Source of the DNA: JADJPO01 sp963724535
GTDB lineage: Bacteria; Actinomycetota; Actinomycetes; Actinomycetales; Kineosporiaceae
Assembly: GCA_963724535.1 (NCBI GenBank)
Contig: CAVRVD010000009.1
Location: 1 to 64,000, forward strand
DNA length: 64,000 nucleotides
Reading direction: 5' to 3'
In this document: positions 33,609 to 42,137 of the stretch, in pieces
Layout: the number at the start of each line of letters is the position of its first letter
How positions within the stretch are numbered: position 1 is the stretch's first letter
The notes under the pieces: model-generated
What the model was told of the DNA's origin: nothing
Seen by the model: only the letters and a program-made list of their open reading frames with translations
The model's database searches: none
Position numbers and translations under genes: made by a program

Positions 33609-35075
33609 ATGAGCCTGTCGGAGCGTGAGTCCGAGGTCGTCGCCGCCGCGCCGACCGGTCTGTTCATCGGTGGTCAGTGGCGTGAGGCCGCCGGTGGCGC
33701 CACGTTGCCCGTGGCCGACCCGGCCACCGGCGAGGCCATCACCCGGGTCGCCGACGGCAGCGTCGAGGACGGCCGGGCGGCCCTGGACGCCGCGGTCGCC
33801 GTCCAGGCCTCGTGGGCGGCCACGGCCCCGCGGGACCGGGGGGAGATCCTGCGCCGGGCCTTCGAGCTGATCATGGAACGGATCGAGGACCTCGCCCTGC
33901 TGATGACCCTGGAGATGGGCAAGCCGCTCAAGGAGTCCCGGGGGGAGGTCACCTACGCCGCGGAGTTCTTCCGCTGGTTCTCCGAGGAGGCGGTGCGAAT
34001 CCACGGCCGCTACTCCATCGCCCCGAACGGGGCCACGAGGTTGCTCACCATGAAGCAACCGGTCGGTCCGTGCCTGTTCATCACGCCGTGGAACTTTCCG
34101 CTGGCGATGGGCACCCGCAAGATCGGGCCCGCCGTCGCCTCGGGCTGCACCATGGTCGTCAAGCCGGCCGCGCAGACCCCGCTGTCGATGCTGGCGCTGG
34201 GCCGGATCCTCACCGAGGCGGGGCTGCCCGCCGGGGTGCTGAACATCGTCACGACCGCGCACAGCGGCCAGGTGATGGCGCCGCTGATCGCGGACGCCCG
34301 GTTGCGCAAGCTGTCCTTCACCGGCTCCACCGAGATCGGCCGCAAGCTGGTCGAGCAGTCCGCCGAGCAGCTGTTGCGGGTCTCGATGGAGCTCGGCGGC
34401 AACGCCCCGTTCCTGGTCTTCGCCGACGCGGACGTCGAGGCCTCGGTGGACGGCGCGATGCTGGCCAAGATGCGCAACATGGGCGAGGCGTGCACCGCCG
34501 CGAACCGGTTCATCGTGCACGCCTCGGTCGCCGAGGAGTTCGCCACGCGGCTCGCCGAGCGGATGGCAGCGCTGAGCGTGGGGCGCGGCACCGAGGACGG
34601 AGTGGACGTCGGCCCGCTGGTCGACGCCCCGTCCCAGGCCAAGGTCGACGAGCTGGTCGGGCAGGCCGTCGGCGCCGGCGCCCGGGTGCTCACCGGCGGA
34701 CAGACGGTGGGCGAGCGGGGCTACTTCTACGCCCCGACGGTGCTGGCCGACGTCCCGGACGACGCCCGGCTGCTCACCGAGGAGATCTTCGGCCCGGTTG
34801 CCCCGGTGACCACGTTCGCCACCGACGAGCAGGCCCTGGCCATGGCCAACAGCACCGAGTTCGGTCTGGTCGCGTACGCCTACACCCGCGACCTGGCCCG
34901 CGCCGTCCGGGTCGCCGAGTCGCTGGAGACCGGCATGGTCGGGATCAACCAGGGCATTGTGTCCAACCCGGCGGCACCGTTCGGCGGGGTCAAGCACTCC
35001 GGGTTCGGCCGCGAGGGCGGCTTCGAGGGCATCGAGGAGTTCCTGGAGACCAAGTACGTCGGCATCGCCCTGTAG
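33609..35075 (+). CDS. gabD: NAD(P)-dependent succinate-semialdehyde dehydrogenase family protein
   Basis: 488 aa aldehyde dehydrogenase with TPWNFPLAMGTRKIGPA, Glu261 in MELGGNAP and catalytic Cys295 in MGEACTAANRF, and the MGKPLKESRGEV segment typical of GabD. It oxidises succinate semialdehyde to succinate, the last step of GABA breakdown. GABA transaminase (gabT) is not in the window, so the intermediate must come from elsewhere or from the class III aminotransferase at 20743. The ATG is 46 nt after the frameshifted dehydrogenase. Confidence 0.87.
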   Translation: MSLSERESEVVAAAPTGLFIGGQWREAAGGATLPVADPATGEAITRVADGSVEDGRAALDAAVAVQASWAATAPRDRGEILRRAFELIMERIEDLALLMTLEMGKPLKESRGEVTYAAEFFRWFSEEAVRIHGRYSIAPNGATRLLTMKQPVGPCLFITPWNFPLAMGTRKIGPAVASGCTMVVKPAAQTPLSMLALGRILTEAGLPAGVLNIVTTAHSGQVMAPLIADARLRKLSFTGSTEIGRKLVEQSAEQLLRVSMELGGNAPFLVFADADVEASVDGAMLAKMRNMGEACTAANRFIVHASVAEEFATRLAERMAALSVGRGTEDGVDVGPLVDAPSQAKVDELVGQAVGAGARVLTGGQTVGERGYFYAPTVLADVPDDARLLTEEIFGPVAPVTTFATDEQALAMANSTEFGLVAYAYTRDLARAVRVAESLETGMVGINQGIVSNPAAPFGGVKHSGFGREGGFEGIEEFLETKYVGIAL

Positions 35076-35119
35076 CAGTGCGCGTTCAGGTGGCGTGCCG
35101 CATGCGCTCGAGGACGCAT

Positions 35120-35282
35120 GAAGGGCGCCAAGCGAGGCGATCAACGAGCTGATCCGCCGCGGGATGCTGGTCGAACAGGGCGCGCTCCGTTCACGCCACG
35201 CACCCGACGGCTCGGACTGCGGGTCGACGTCTCGAACGTGGCCGAGGCGCTCGATCTGCTGGCGGGGCCGACGGCGCGCTGA
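35120..35282 (+). pseudogene. Remnant of a VapB-type antitoxin
   Basis: Two pieces of a small antitoxin are visible in different frames: SEAINELIRRGMLVEQG (frame of base 35125) and LRVDVSNVAEALDLLAG (frame of base 35217) ending in a TGA at 35280-35282. The N-terminal DNA-binding part is missing. The stop overlaps the VapC start by one base (TGATG), the normal layout of vapBC. Clearly decayed. Confidence 0.6.
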
Positions 35283-35475
35283 TGCTGGTCGACGCCAACG
35301 TTCTCCTCTACTCGGTGGACGAGGAGAGCCGCTTCCACGTGGTGGCTGGCCCGGAACTGGCTCACCGAGGCCCTGAACGGGCCTCAACGAGTGGCGATCC
35401 CGTGGGTCTCGCTGTGGGCCTTCTATCAGGATCGTCACCATCGGGTAGCGGGCATCGGGTAGCGGGCATCGGGTA
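35282..35475 (+). pseudogene. Remnant of a VapC-type PIN-domain toxin
   Basis: It begins MLVDANVLLYSVDEESRFHVVA, with the first acidic PIN residue (D of VDAN). After about 22 codons the frame is lost; the expected continuation RNWLTEALNGPQRVAIPWVSLWAFYQDRHHR is in another frame and stops soon after, so at least the C-terminal two thirds, including later catalytic acids, are gone. With the VapB remnant it marks a dead toxin-antitoxin module between gabD and dxr. Confidence 0.65.
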
Positions 35476-35480
35476 GCGTC
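35439..35480 (+). repeat. 14-bp tandem repeat forming the dxr -10 region
   Basis: CATCGGGTAGCGGG at 35439 and 35453 is followed by a third, diverged copy at 35467-35480. The third copy contains TAGCGT (35474-35479), placed 8 nt before the dxr GTG like a -10 box for a leaderless mRNA. Confidence 0.75.
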
Positions 35481-35487
35481 CCGAGCT

Positions 35488-36699
35488 GTGTTACGGCATG
35501 CGTCCCAACGATCCATCGCTCTGCTCGGGTCCACCGGGTCGATCGGCACCCAGGCGGTCGAGGTCGTGGCGGCCAACCCGGACCGGTTCCGGGTCGTCGC
35601 GCTCGCCGCCGGCGGGTCGCGGGTCGACCTGCTCGCCGACCAGGTGGTCGCGCTCAGGGTCGACCGGGTCGCCCTGGCCGACGCCGACGCGGAGCCCGCG
35701 CTGATCGCGGCGCTGGCCGAGCGCGGTGCCGGGCCCGTCCGGGTGGAGGTCGGGCCGGACGCCGCGGCGGAGCTGGCCGGGTGCGGGGCGCATGTCGTCC
35801 TGAACGGGATGACCGGGGCGATCGGGCTGCGGCCCACCCTGGCGGCGCTCGCCGCCGGGTCCACCCTGGCCCTGGCCAACAAGGAGTCGCTGATCATCGG
35901 CGGCGAGCTGGTGACTACGGCCGCCGCGCCCGGCCAGATCGTCCCGGTCGACTCCGAGCACTCCGCCCTGGCCCAGTGCCTACGCGCCGGCGCGCCGTCC
36001 GAGGTGGCCCGGCTGGTGCTCACCGCCAGCGGCGGGCCGTTCCGCGGGTGGTCGCACGAGCAGCTGCGCGAGGTCACCGTCGAGCAGGCTCTGGCCCACC
36101 CGACCTGGTCGATGGGTCCGGTGATCACCACCAACTCGGCGACGCTGGTCAACAAGGGCCTGGAGCTCATCGAGGCCCACCTGCTGTTCGACGTGCCTTT
36201 GGCGGCGATCGCGGTCGTCGTCCACCCGCAGTCGGTGGTCCACTCCTGGGTGGAGTTCGTCGACGGTTCGTGCATCGCCCAGTGCTCCCCGCCGGACATG
36301 CGGCTGCCGATCGCCCTCGCCCTCGGCTGGCCCGATCGGGTGGCCGGTGCCGCCCGACCGGTGGACATCACCACCGCCGCGACCTGGGAGTTCTTCCCGC
36401 TGGATGACGACTCGTTCCCCGCTGTGACGCTGGCCAGAAGGGTCGCTGAGCGTGGCGGGACGTACCCTGGCGTGTACAACGCGTCGAACGAGGTGTGCGT
36501 GGCGGCCTTCCTGGCCGGCCGGCTGGGTTTCACCGACATCCTGGACGTCGTCGGTGACGTGGTCGGGAAACATCTGGGTCCGGCGCACGTTGACCTGGAC
36601 GGTGTACTGGCCGCGGACGACTGGGCGCGGCGGGAGACCGCCCGACTGGTGGCGGCACTGGCGGCGGGACCGGCGGCAGAGAGGAACGCGGCTCGGTGA
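35488..36699 (+). CDS. dxr: 1-deoxy-D-xylulose 5-phosphate reductoisomerase
   Basis: 403 aa. It makes 2-C-methyl-D-erythritol 4-phosphate with NADPH, the first committed MEP-pathway step. NADPH site LLGSTGSIGTQA (about 12-23), LANKESLIIGG, PVDSEHSALAQCL (metal ligands), ASGGPFRGW and NTWSMG-like PTWSMGPVITTNSATLVNKGLE are present. GTG 35488. Its stop overlaps the GTG of the M50 protease (GTGA). ispG of the same pathway follows after the protease, a common actinobacterial order. Confidence 0.97.
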   Translation: MLRHASQRSIALLGSTGSIGTQAVEVVAANPDRFRVVALAAGGSRVDLLADQVVALRVDRVALADADAEPALIAALAERGAGPVRVEVGPDAAAELAGCGAHVVLNGMTGAIGLRPTLAALAAGSTLALANKESLIIGGELVTTAAAPGQIVPVDSEHSALAQCLRAGAPSEVARLVLTASGGPFRGWSHEQLREVTVEQALAHPTWSMGPVITTNSATLVNKGLELIEAHLLFDVPLAAIAVVVHPQSVVHSWVEFVDGSCIAQCSPPDMRLPIALALGWPDRVAGAARPVDITTAATWEFFPLDDDSFPAVTLARRVAERGGTYPGVYNASNEVCVAAFLAGRLGFTDILDVVGDVVGKHLGPAHVDLDGVLAADDWARRETARLVAALAAGPAAERNAAR

Positions 36700-38063
36700 T
36701 CGACGACTCTGTGGTGGGTAACCTCCTCGGCTGGCTGGTGGTGATCGGCATCGGGGTGCCGGTCTCCATCGCGCTGCACGAGGTCGGTCACCTCGTGCCG
36801 GCCAAGAGGTTCGGCATCAGGTGCACCCAGTACTTCATCGGGTTCGGCCCCACCCTCTGGTCGCGCCGGTTCGGCGAGACCGAGTACGGGCTCAAGGCGA
36901 TCCCGCTCGGCGGCTATGTCCGGATGCTCGGCATGTTCCCGCCCAAGCCGGGTCAGCCCGCCCGCGCCGACAGCACCGGACGGCTCGGCATGATGATCGA
37001 GGCCGCTCGCGAGGACGCCCAGCGGGAGATCACCCAGGCAGACGGCGACCGCCTGTTCTACCAGCGCTCGGTGCCCAAGCGTCTGGTGGTCATGCTCGGC
37101 GGTCCGGTGATGAACCTGCTGATCGCCGTGGTCCTGCTGGCCGGGCTGGTCACGATCTACGGGATCAGCACGTTGACCACGACGATCGGGTCGGTGTCCC
37201 AGTGCGTGGTCCCGGTCGCCCAGGATGCGACCACGCCATCGCGCACCGACTGCACCGCCACCGATCCCGCAGCCCCGGCGGCCGCCGCCGGACTGCTCCC
37301 CAGCGACACGATCGTGGCCTTCGACGGGGAGGCGGTGACCGCCTGGGAGCAGGTCCGTGACGGCATCCGCGCCAGCGGCGGGCGGACCGTCGAGATCGTC
37401 GTGGAGCGGGACGGAGAGCGGGTCACCACGACGGCCACCCCGCTGGTCGACACCCGCTACGTCCTCGACGAGGATGGCGCCGCGGTGAAGGGTCCGGACG
37501 GGCGTTACCTGACGACGCCGGTCGGCTTCCTCGGCATCACCCCGCGCAGCGAGCTCCAGCCACAGCCGGTCGGCGCCGTCCCTACTATCGTCGGGGAGAC
37601 CCTGACCGGCACCGCTGGGGTTCTGCTACGCGTCCCGGAGAAGATGGTCGGCATCGTCGAGGCCGCCTTCGGCACCGGCGAACGAGACCCGAACGGACCG
37701 ATCAGCGTGGTCGGCGTCGGTCGCCTGGCCGGTGAGGTCGGCGGCCTGGAGGCGACCGAGGACCTCGCGCTGGGCTGGTCGGACAAGATGGCGGTCTGGC
37801 TGTCGATCATCGCCTCGTTGAACATGGCCCTGTTCGTCTTCAACCTCGTCCCGCTGCTGCCGCTGGACGGTGGTCACGTGGCGGGGGCGCTGTGGGAGGG
37901 CGCCCGACGTCGGGTGGCCCGGCTGATGCGCCGTCCCGACCCCGGCCCGGTGGACATCGCCCGGGCCCTACCCCTGGCCTACGCCGTGGGCATCGTGCTG
38001 ATCAGCATGTCCTTCCTGCTGATCTACGCCGACATCGTCAAACCTGTCCGGCTGTCCGGCTGA
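36696..38063 (+). CDS. Site-2 intramembrane zinc protease (M50, Rip1/RseP-like)
   Basis: 455 aa. The zinc motif HEVGH (28-32) lies in the first membrane helix and the third ligand in PLLPLDGGHVAGALWE near the C-terminus; a PDZ domain sits between (about 140-270) with four membrane helices overall. Mycobacterial Rip1 at the same locus cleaves anti-sigma factors and cell-division proteins within the membrane. GTG 36696 overlaps the dxr stop. A double hairpin follows the gene. Confidence 0.93.
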   Translation: MIDDSVVGNLLGWLVVIGIGVPVSIALHEVGHLVPAKRFGIRCTQYFIGFGPTLWSRRFGETEYGLKAIPLGGYVRMLGMFPPKPGQPARADSTGRLGMMIEAAREDAQREITQADGDRLFYQRSVPKRLVVMLGGPVMNLLIAVVLLAGLVTIYGISTLTTTIGSVSQCVVPVAQDATTPSRTDCTATDPAAPAAAAGLLPSDTIVAFDGEAVTAWEQVRDGIRASGGRTVEIVVERDGERVTTTATPLVDTRYVLDEDGAAVKGPDGRYLTTPVGFLGITPRSELQPQPVGAVPTIVGETLTGTAGVLLRVPEKMVGIVEAAFGTGERDPNGPISVVGVGRLAGEVGGLEATEDLALGWSDKMAVWLSIIASLNMALFVFNLVPLLPLDGGHVAGALWEGARRRVARLMRRPDPGPVDIARALPLAYAVGIVLISMSFLLIYADIVKPVRLSG

Positions 38064-38083
38064 CCCCGCCCGGCCCGCCTTGT

Positions 38084-38136
38084 GGGCGCAACGTGACGTT
38101 GCGCCCGTCTGACGGGCGCAATATCACACAGCGCCC
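38084..38136 (+). terminator. Double hairpin after the M50 protease gene
   Basis: GGGCGCAACG (38084-38093) pairs with CGTTGCGCCC (38097-38106) around a 3-nt loop, and GGGCGC (38114-38119) pairs with GCGCCC (38131-38136). Both stems share the GGGCGCAA start. It is 21 nt after the stop, a likely terminator between the protease and ispG. Confidence 0.65.
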
Positions 38137-38262
38137 GGGTGGTGCGGTTGTGACGCCGCCCAGAGTCGTCCGACGTGTGACGATGGGTGATCGAGGAGCA
38201 CCGCCAGCCCTACTGGCCTAGGGTTATCGCTGTCGCAGAACGTGTTGGAGGTCCGAACACCC

Positions 38263-39447
38263 ATGTCGGTCAATCTGGGTCTGCCCACGATGGCGTCCAG
38301 CGAACCGGTCCCGGTGCTGAGCCCGCGCCGGGCCAGCCGGCAGATCCACGTCGGAAAGGTCGCCGTCGGCGGCGACGCCCCGATCAGCGTGCAGTCGATG
38401 ACCACCACGCCGTCCACGGACATCAACGCCACCCTGCAGCAGATCGCCGAACTCACCGCGGCCGGCTGTGACATCGTCCGGGTGGCCTGCCCGAGCCAGG
38501 ACGACGCCGATGCGCTGCCCGCGATCGCGACCAAGTCGCAGATCCCGGTGATCGCCGACATCCACTTCCAGCCCAAGTACGTCTTCGCCGCGATCGATGC
38601 CGGCTGCGCCGCCGTGCGGGTCAACCCGGGGAACATCCGCAAGTTCGACGACCAGGTCAAGGAGATCGCCGCGGCCGCCAAGGACGCCGGCACCTCCATC
38701 CGGATCGGCGTCAACGCTGGCTCGCTCGACAAGCGGCTGCTCGCGAAGTACGGCAAGGCGACCGCCGAGGCGCTCGTCGAGTCGGCGGTGTGGGAGGCGA
38801 GCCTGTTCGAGGAGCACGGCTTCCACGACTTCAAGATCAGCGTCAAACACAACGACCCGGTGGTCATGGTCCGCGCCTACGAGATGCTTGCCGCACGCGG
38901 CGATTGGCCGCTGCACCTGGGCGTTACCGAGGCCGGGCCGGCGTTCCAGGGCACCATCAAGTCCGCCGTCGCCTTCGGCGCCCTGCTCTCCAAGGGCATC
39001 GGCGACACGATCCGGGTCTCACTGTCGGCCCCTCCGGTCGAGGAGGTGAAGGTCGGGATCCAGATCCTGCAGTCGCTCAACCTGCGACCGCGCAAGCTGG
39101 AGATCGTCTCCTGTCCGAGCTGCGGGCGCGCCCAGGTCGATGTCTACTCCCTGGCCGAAAAGGTCACCGCCGGGCTCGAGGGCCTGGAGGTGCCGCTGCG
39201 GGTCGCCGTGATGGGCTGCGTCGTCAACGGCCCCGGCGAGGCCCGGGAGGCAGACCTGGGGGTGGCCTCCGGCAACGGGAAGGGCCAGATCTTCGTCAAG
39301 GGCGAGGTCGTCGAGACCGTGCCTGAGTCGAAGATCGTCGAGACGCTGATCGAGCACGCGATGAAGATCGCCGAACAGATGCAGGCCGAGGCCGAGGATG
39401 GCGAGCCCCAGGGTCAGTCGGGCGGGCCAGTAGTCACTATCGCCTGA
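38263..39447 (+). CDS. ispG: 4-hydroxy-3-methylbut-2-enyl-diphosphate synthase (flavodoxin)
   Basis: 394 aa. The 4Fe-4S enzyme of the MEP pathway that makes HMBPP. TIM-barrel N-terminal part (VQSMTTTPSTDINATLQQI, VRVNPGNI) and C-terminal cluster cysteines in SCPSCGR and GCVVNGPGE are intact. ATG 38263 is preceded by GGAGGT; an upstream TTG adds seven residues. The 199-bp gap before it contains the terminator and presumably its own promoter (TAGGGT at 38219-38224). Confidence 0.97.
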   Translation: MSVNLGLPTMASSEPVPVLSPRRASRQIHVGKVAVGGDAPISVQSMTTTPSTDINATLQQIAELTAAGCDIVRVACPSQDDADALPAIATKSQIPVIADIHFQPKYVFAAIDAGCAAVRVNPGNIRKFDDQVKEIAAAAKDAGTSIRIGVNAGSLDKRLLAKYGKATAEALVESAVWEASLFEEHGFHDFKISVKHNDPVVMVRAYEMLAARGDWPLHLGVTEAGPAFQGTIKSAVAFGALLSKGIGDTIRVSLSAPPVEEVKVGIQILQSLNLRPRKLEIVSCPSCGRAQVDVYSLAEKVTAGLEGLEVPLRVAVMGCVVNGPGEAREADLGVASGNGKGQIFVKGEVVETVPESKIVETLIEHAMKIAEQMQAEAEDGEPQGQSGGPVVTIA

Positions 39448-39465
39448 GTCGGCGAGGATGCTCGC

Positions 39466-40314
39466 GTGCTTCGGGCATCGGTGCGGGTGCTGACGGGCGC
39501 CGATCTCGAGGCGGCGCTCGCGGTCTGCGCCCGCGACCCGGTGGCGAACGTCTTCGTGGCCGCCCGGCTGCGTAGCCACGGCATGGCCCGGGGGGTGGGC
39601 GGTGAGCTGTGGGGCTACTACGACGCCGGTGTGCTGACCTCGCTGTGCTGGTCGGGGGCGAACCTGGTTCCTGTCGAGGCCAGCGCCGACGCAGCTGACG
39701 CCTTCGCGGCCAGGGCCCGCCGCCACGGTCGGCAGTGCTCCTCGATCGTGGGCTCGGCGCCCCCCGTCCTGCAGATGTGGTCGCGGCTGTCCGCCTCCTG
39801 GGGCGGGGTGCGCGAGCTGCGCTCGGACCAGCCGCTGATGTGCATCGACGGCCCGCCGTCAGTCCCGGTCGACCCGCTGGTGCGCACGTCCCGGGTCGAG
39901 GAGTTGGACGCCGTGGTGCCGGCCTGCGTGGCCATGTTCACCGAGGAGGTCGGGTACTCACCGGTCGGCTCCGACGGCGGCTCCCTGTACCGCTCCCAGG
40001 TGAGCGCACTGGTCCTGACCGGCCGGTCCCTGGTCCGGATGGAGCACGGCCCCGGCGGGGCCCAGGTGGTGTTCAAGGCCGAGCTGGGGTCGGTGACCCC
40101 GCAGGCGGTGCAGGTGCAGGGGGTGTGGGTGAATCCGCACTGGCGGGGCAAGGGGGTGGCGGTGCCGGCCATGGCTGCGGTCGTGGAGCACTGCCGCCGC
40201 GAGGTCGCGCCCGTGACCACGCTGTACGTCAACGGCTACAACACCCGCGCCGTCCATGTGTACGAGCGGGTCGGGTTCCGCCGGGTCGGCACGTTCGCGA
40301 CCGTGCTGTTCTAG
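39466..40314 (+). CDS. DUF4081-GNAT N-acetyltransferase family protein (Rv2867c-like)
   Basis: 282 aa. The N-terminal half (about 5-130) matches DUF4081; the C-terminal half is a GNAT acetyltransferase with the acetyl-CoA loop VWVNPHWRGKGVAVPAM (Q/RxxGxG/A type, about 223-239) and LYVNGYNTRAVHVYERVGFRRVG. The gene at this locus in mycobacteria (after gcpE/ispG) has the same architecture. The acceptor substrate is unknown. GTG 39466 lies 18 nt after ispG, so it is probably co-transcribed. Confidence 0.85.
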   Translation: MLRASVRVLTGADLEAALAVCARDPVANVFVAARLRSHGMARGVGGELWGYYDAGVLTSLCWSGANLVPVEASADAADAFAARARRHGRQCSSIVGSAPPVLQMWSRLSASWGGVRELRSDQPLMCIDGPPSVPVDPLVRTSRVEELDAVVPACVAMFTEEVGYSPVGSDGGSLYRSQVSALVLTGRSLVRMEHGPGGAQVVFKAELGSVTPQAVQVQGVWVNPHWRGKGVAVPAMAAVVEHCRREVAPVTTLYVNGYNTRAVHVYERVGFRRVGTFATVLF

Positions 40315-40351
40315 GACGCACCTGCGGGCATGAGCGGTACGCGGCGGCGAC

Positions 40352-40357
40352 TATCCT
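40352..40357 (+). promoter_or_regulatory. -10 TATCCT of proS, leaderless
   Basis: TATCCT ends 7 nt before the proS GTG at 40365. No clear -35 could be matched at 17 bp. Confidence 0.4.
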
Positions 40358-40364
40358 CGCCAGG

Positions 40365-42137
40365 GTGAGTGAACTGCTGCGGATGTCCACGCTGTTCCTG
40401 CGCACCCTGCGCGACGACCCGGCCGACGCCGAGGTTCCCAGCCACAAGCTGCTGGTGCGCGCCGGCTACATCCGCCGCGCCGCCCCCGGTATCTACTCCT
40501 GGCTGCCGCTGGGCTACACCGTCTACCGCAACGTCGAGCGCATAGTGCGCCAGGAGATGGACGCCGCGGGCTTCCAGGAGGTGCACTTCCCGGCGTTGTT
40601 GCCGCGCGAACCCTACGAGGCGACCGGCCGCTGGACCGAGTACGGCGACACCCTGTTCCGGCTGAAGGACCGCCGCGGCAACGACATGCTCCTCGGCCCC
40701 ACCCACGAGGAGATGTTCACCCTCCTGGTCAAGGACCTGTACTCCTCGTACAAGGACCTGCCGGTCTCGATCTACCAGATCCAGACCAAGTACCGCGACG
40801 AGGCTCGCCCCCGGGCCGGCATCCTGCGTGGCCGCGAGTTCGTCATGAAGGACTCCTACTCCTTCGACGTGGACGACGCGGGCCTGGAGGCGTCCTACCA
40901 GCGTCACCGCGAGGCCTACATCAAGACCTTCGACCGGCTCGGCTTGGACTACGTGATCGTCTCGGCGATGTCGGGGGCGATGGGGGGGTCCAAGAGCGAG
41001 GAGTTCCTGCAGCCCACCGAGGTCGGCGAGGACACCTTCGTGCGGTGCCCCGACTGCGGCTTCACGGCCAACGTCGAGGCGGTGACCACGGCGGTGCCGC
41101 AGGCCCAGGACGACTCGCAGATCCCCGCCGCGCACGTCGAGAACACCCCGGACACCCCTACCATCGACACCCTGGTCGCGTCGGCCAACGCCGCTCACCC
41201 GCGTGCCGACGGGCGCGAGTGGACTGCGGCGGACACGCTGAAGAACGTCGTCGTCATGCTCGTCCGCACCGACGGCGCTCGCGAGCCGCTGTGCGTGGGC
41301 CTGCCCGGCGATCGGGACGTGGACACCAAACGGCTCGAGGCCGCGGTCGCGCCCGCGGTGGTGGAGCCCTTCACCGAGGCCGACTTCGCGGCCTTCCCGA
41401 TGCTGGCCAAGGGGTACATCGGCCCCGGGGTGCTGGGGGAGAAGAACGCCAGCGGTATCCGCTACCTGCTCGACCCCCGGATCGTCCCCGGGACGGCGTG
41501 GGTCACCGGTGCCGACGAGCCGGCCAGGCACGTGTTCGACCTGGTGGCCGGACGTGACTTCACCGGTGACGGGGTGGTCGAAGCCGCCGAGGTCCGCGAC
41601 GGTGACGAGTGCCCGAGCTGCGGCGGCGCTCTGGCCAGTGCCCGGGGCATCGAGATCGGCCACATCTTCCAGCTCGGCCGCAAGTACGCCGAGGCCCTCG
41701 GTCTGCAGGTGCTCGACGAGCACAGCCGGTTGGTCACGGTGACGATGGGCTCCTACGGCATCGGCGTCTCGCGTGCGGTGGCCGCCGTCGTCGAAGCCAC
41801 CTTCGACGATCAGGGGCTGTGCTGGCCCCGCGAGGTGGCCCCGGCCGACGTCCACCTGGTCGCGGCCGGCAAGGAGCAGGCGGTGCTGGCCGCCGCCGAG
41901 GCGCTGGCCGCCGACCTCGTCGCCGGCGGGGTCGACGTCATCTACGACGATCGGGTCAAGGTCTCGCCCGGGGTCAAGTTCAAGGACGCCGAGCTGGTCG
42001 GCGTGCCCACCATCGTCGTGGTCGGCAAGGGCCTGGCCGACGGCACGATCGAGATCAAGGACCGGCGCAGCGGCGAGCGCACCGTTGTCCCGGTGGCCGA
42101 GGCGGCCGCGCGGATCACGCAGGTGGTCCGCGGGTGA
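40365..42137 (+). CDS. proS: Prolyl-tRNA synthetase (bacterial type)
   Basis: 590 aa class II aminoacyl-tRNA synthetase. Class II motifs are LLGPTHEEMFTLL (motif 2 region: TKYRDEARPRAGILRGREFVMKDSY) and GSYGIGVSRAVAAVVEA (motif 3). The insertion between motifs 2 and 3 (about 220-400) is the editing domain that hydrolyses Ala-tRNA(Pro). The C-terminal anticodon-binding domain ends in VPVAEAAARITQVV. GTG 40365 or ATG 40383 can start it. Its stop overlaps the HAD gene by GTGA. Confidence 0.96.
   Translation: MSELLRMSTLFLRTLRDDPADAEVPSHKLLVRAGYIRRAAPGIYSWLPLGYTVYRNVERIVRQEMDAAGFQEVHFPALLPREPYEATGRWTEYGDTLFRLKDRRGNDMLLGPTHEEMFTLLVKDLYSSYKDLPVSIYQIQTKYRDEARPRAGILRGREFVMKDSYSFDVDDAGLEASYQRHREAYIKTFDRLGLDYVIVSAMSGAMGGSKSEEFLQPTEVGEDTFVRCPDCGFTANVEAVTTAVPQAQDDSQIPAAHVENTPDTPTIDTLVASANAAHPRADGREWTAADTLKNVVVMLVRTDGAREPLCVGLPGDRDVDTKRLEAAVAPAVVEPFTEADFAAFPMLAKGYIGPGVLGEKNASGIRYLLDPRIVPGTAWVTGADEPARHVFDLVAGRDFTGDGVVEAAEVRDGDECPSCGGALASARGIEIGHIFQLGRKYAEALGLQVLDEHSRLVTVTMGSYGIGVSRAVAAVVEATFDDQGLCWPREVAPADVHLVAAGKEQAVLAAAEALAADLVAGGVDVIYDDRVKVSPGVKFKDAELVGVPTIVVVGKGLADGTIEIKDRRSGERTVVPVAEAAARITQVVRG

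Noticed and set aside
32033..35480. Short tandem arrays considered as CRISPR
   Set aside because: Units of 14-17 bp repeat head to tail with no spacers and there are no cas genes.
14651..35487. Search for integrase, transposase, tRNA or att sites bounding the accessory block
   Set aside because: None could be read in the sequence, so no mobile element is annotated despite the suggestive context.
33384..36791. 1135-codon minus-strand open frame
   Set aside because: It runs antisense through gabD, the vapBC remnant and dxr; composition is typical of GC-rich shadow frames and no domain is visible.
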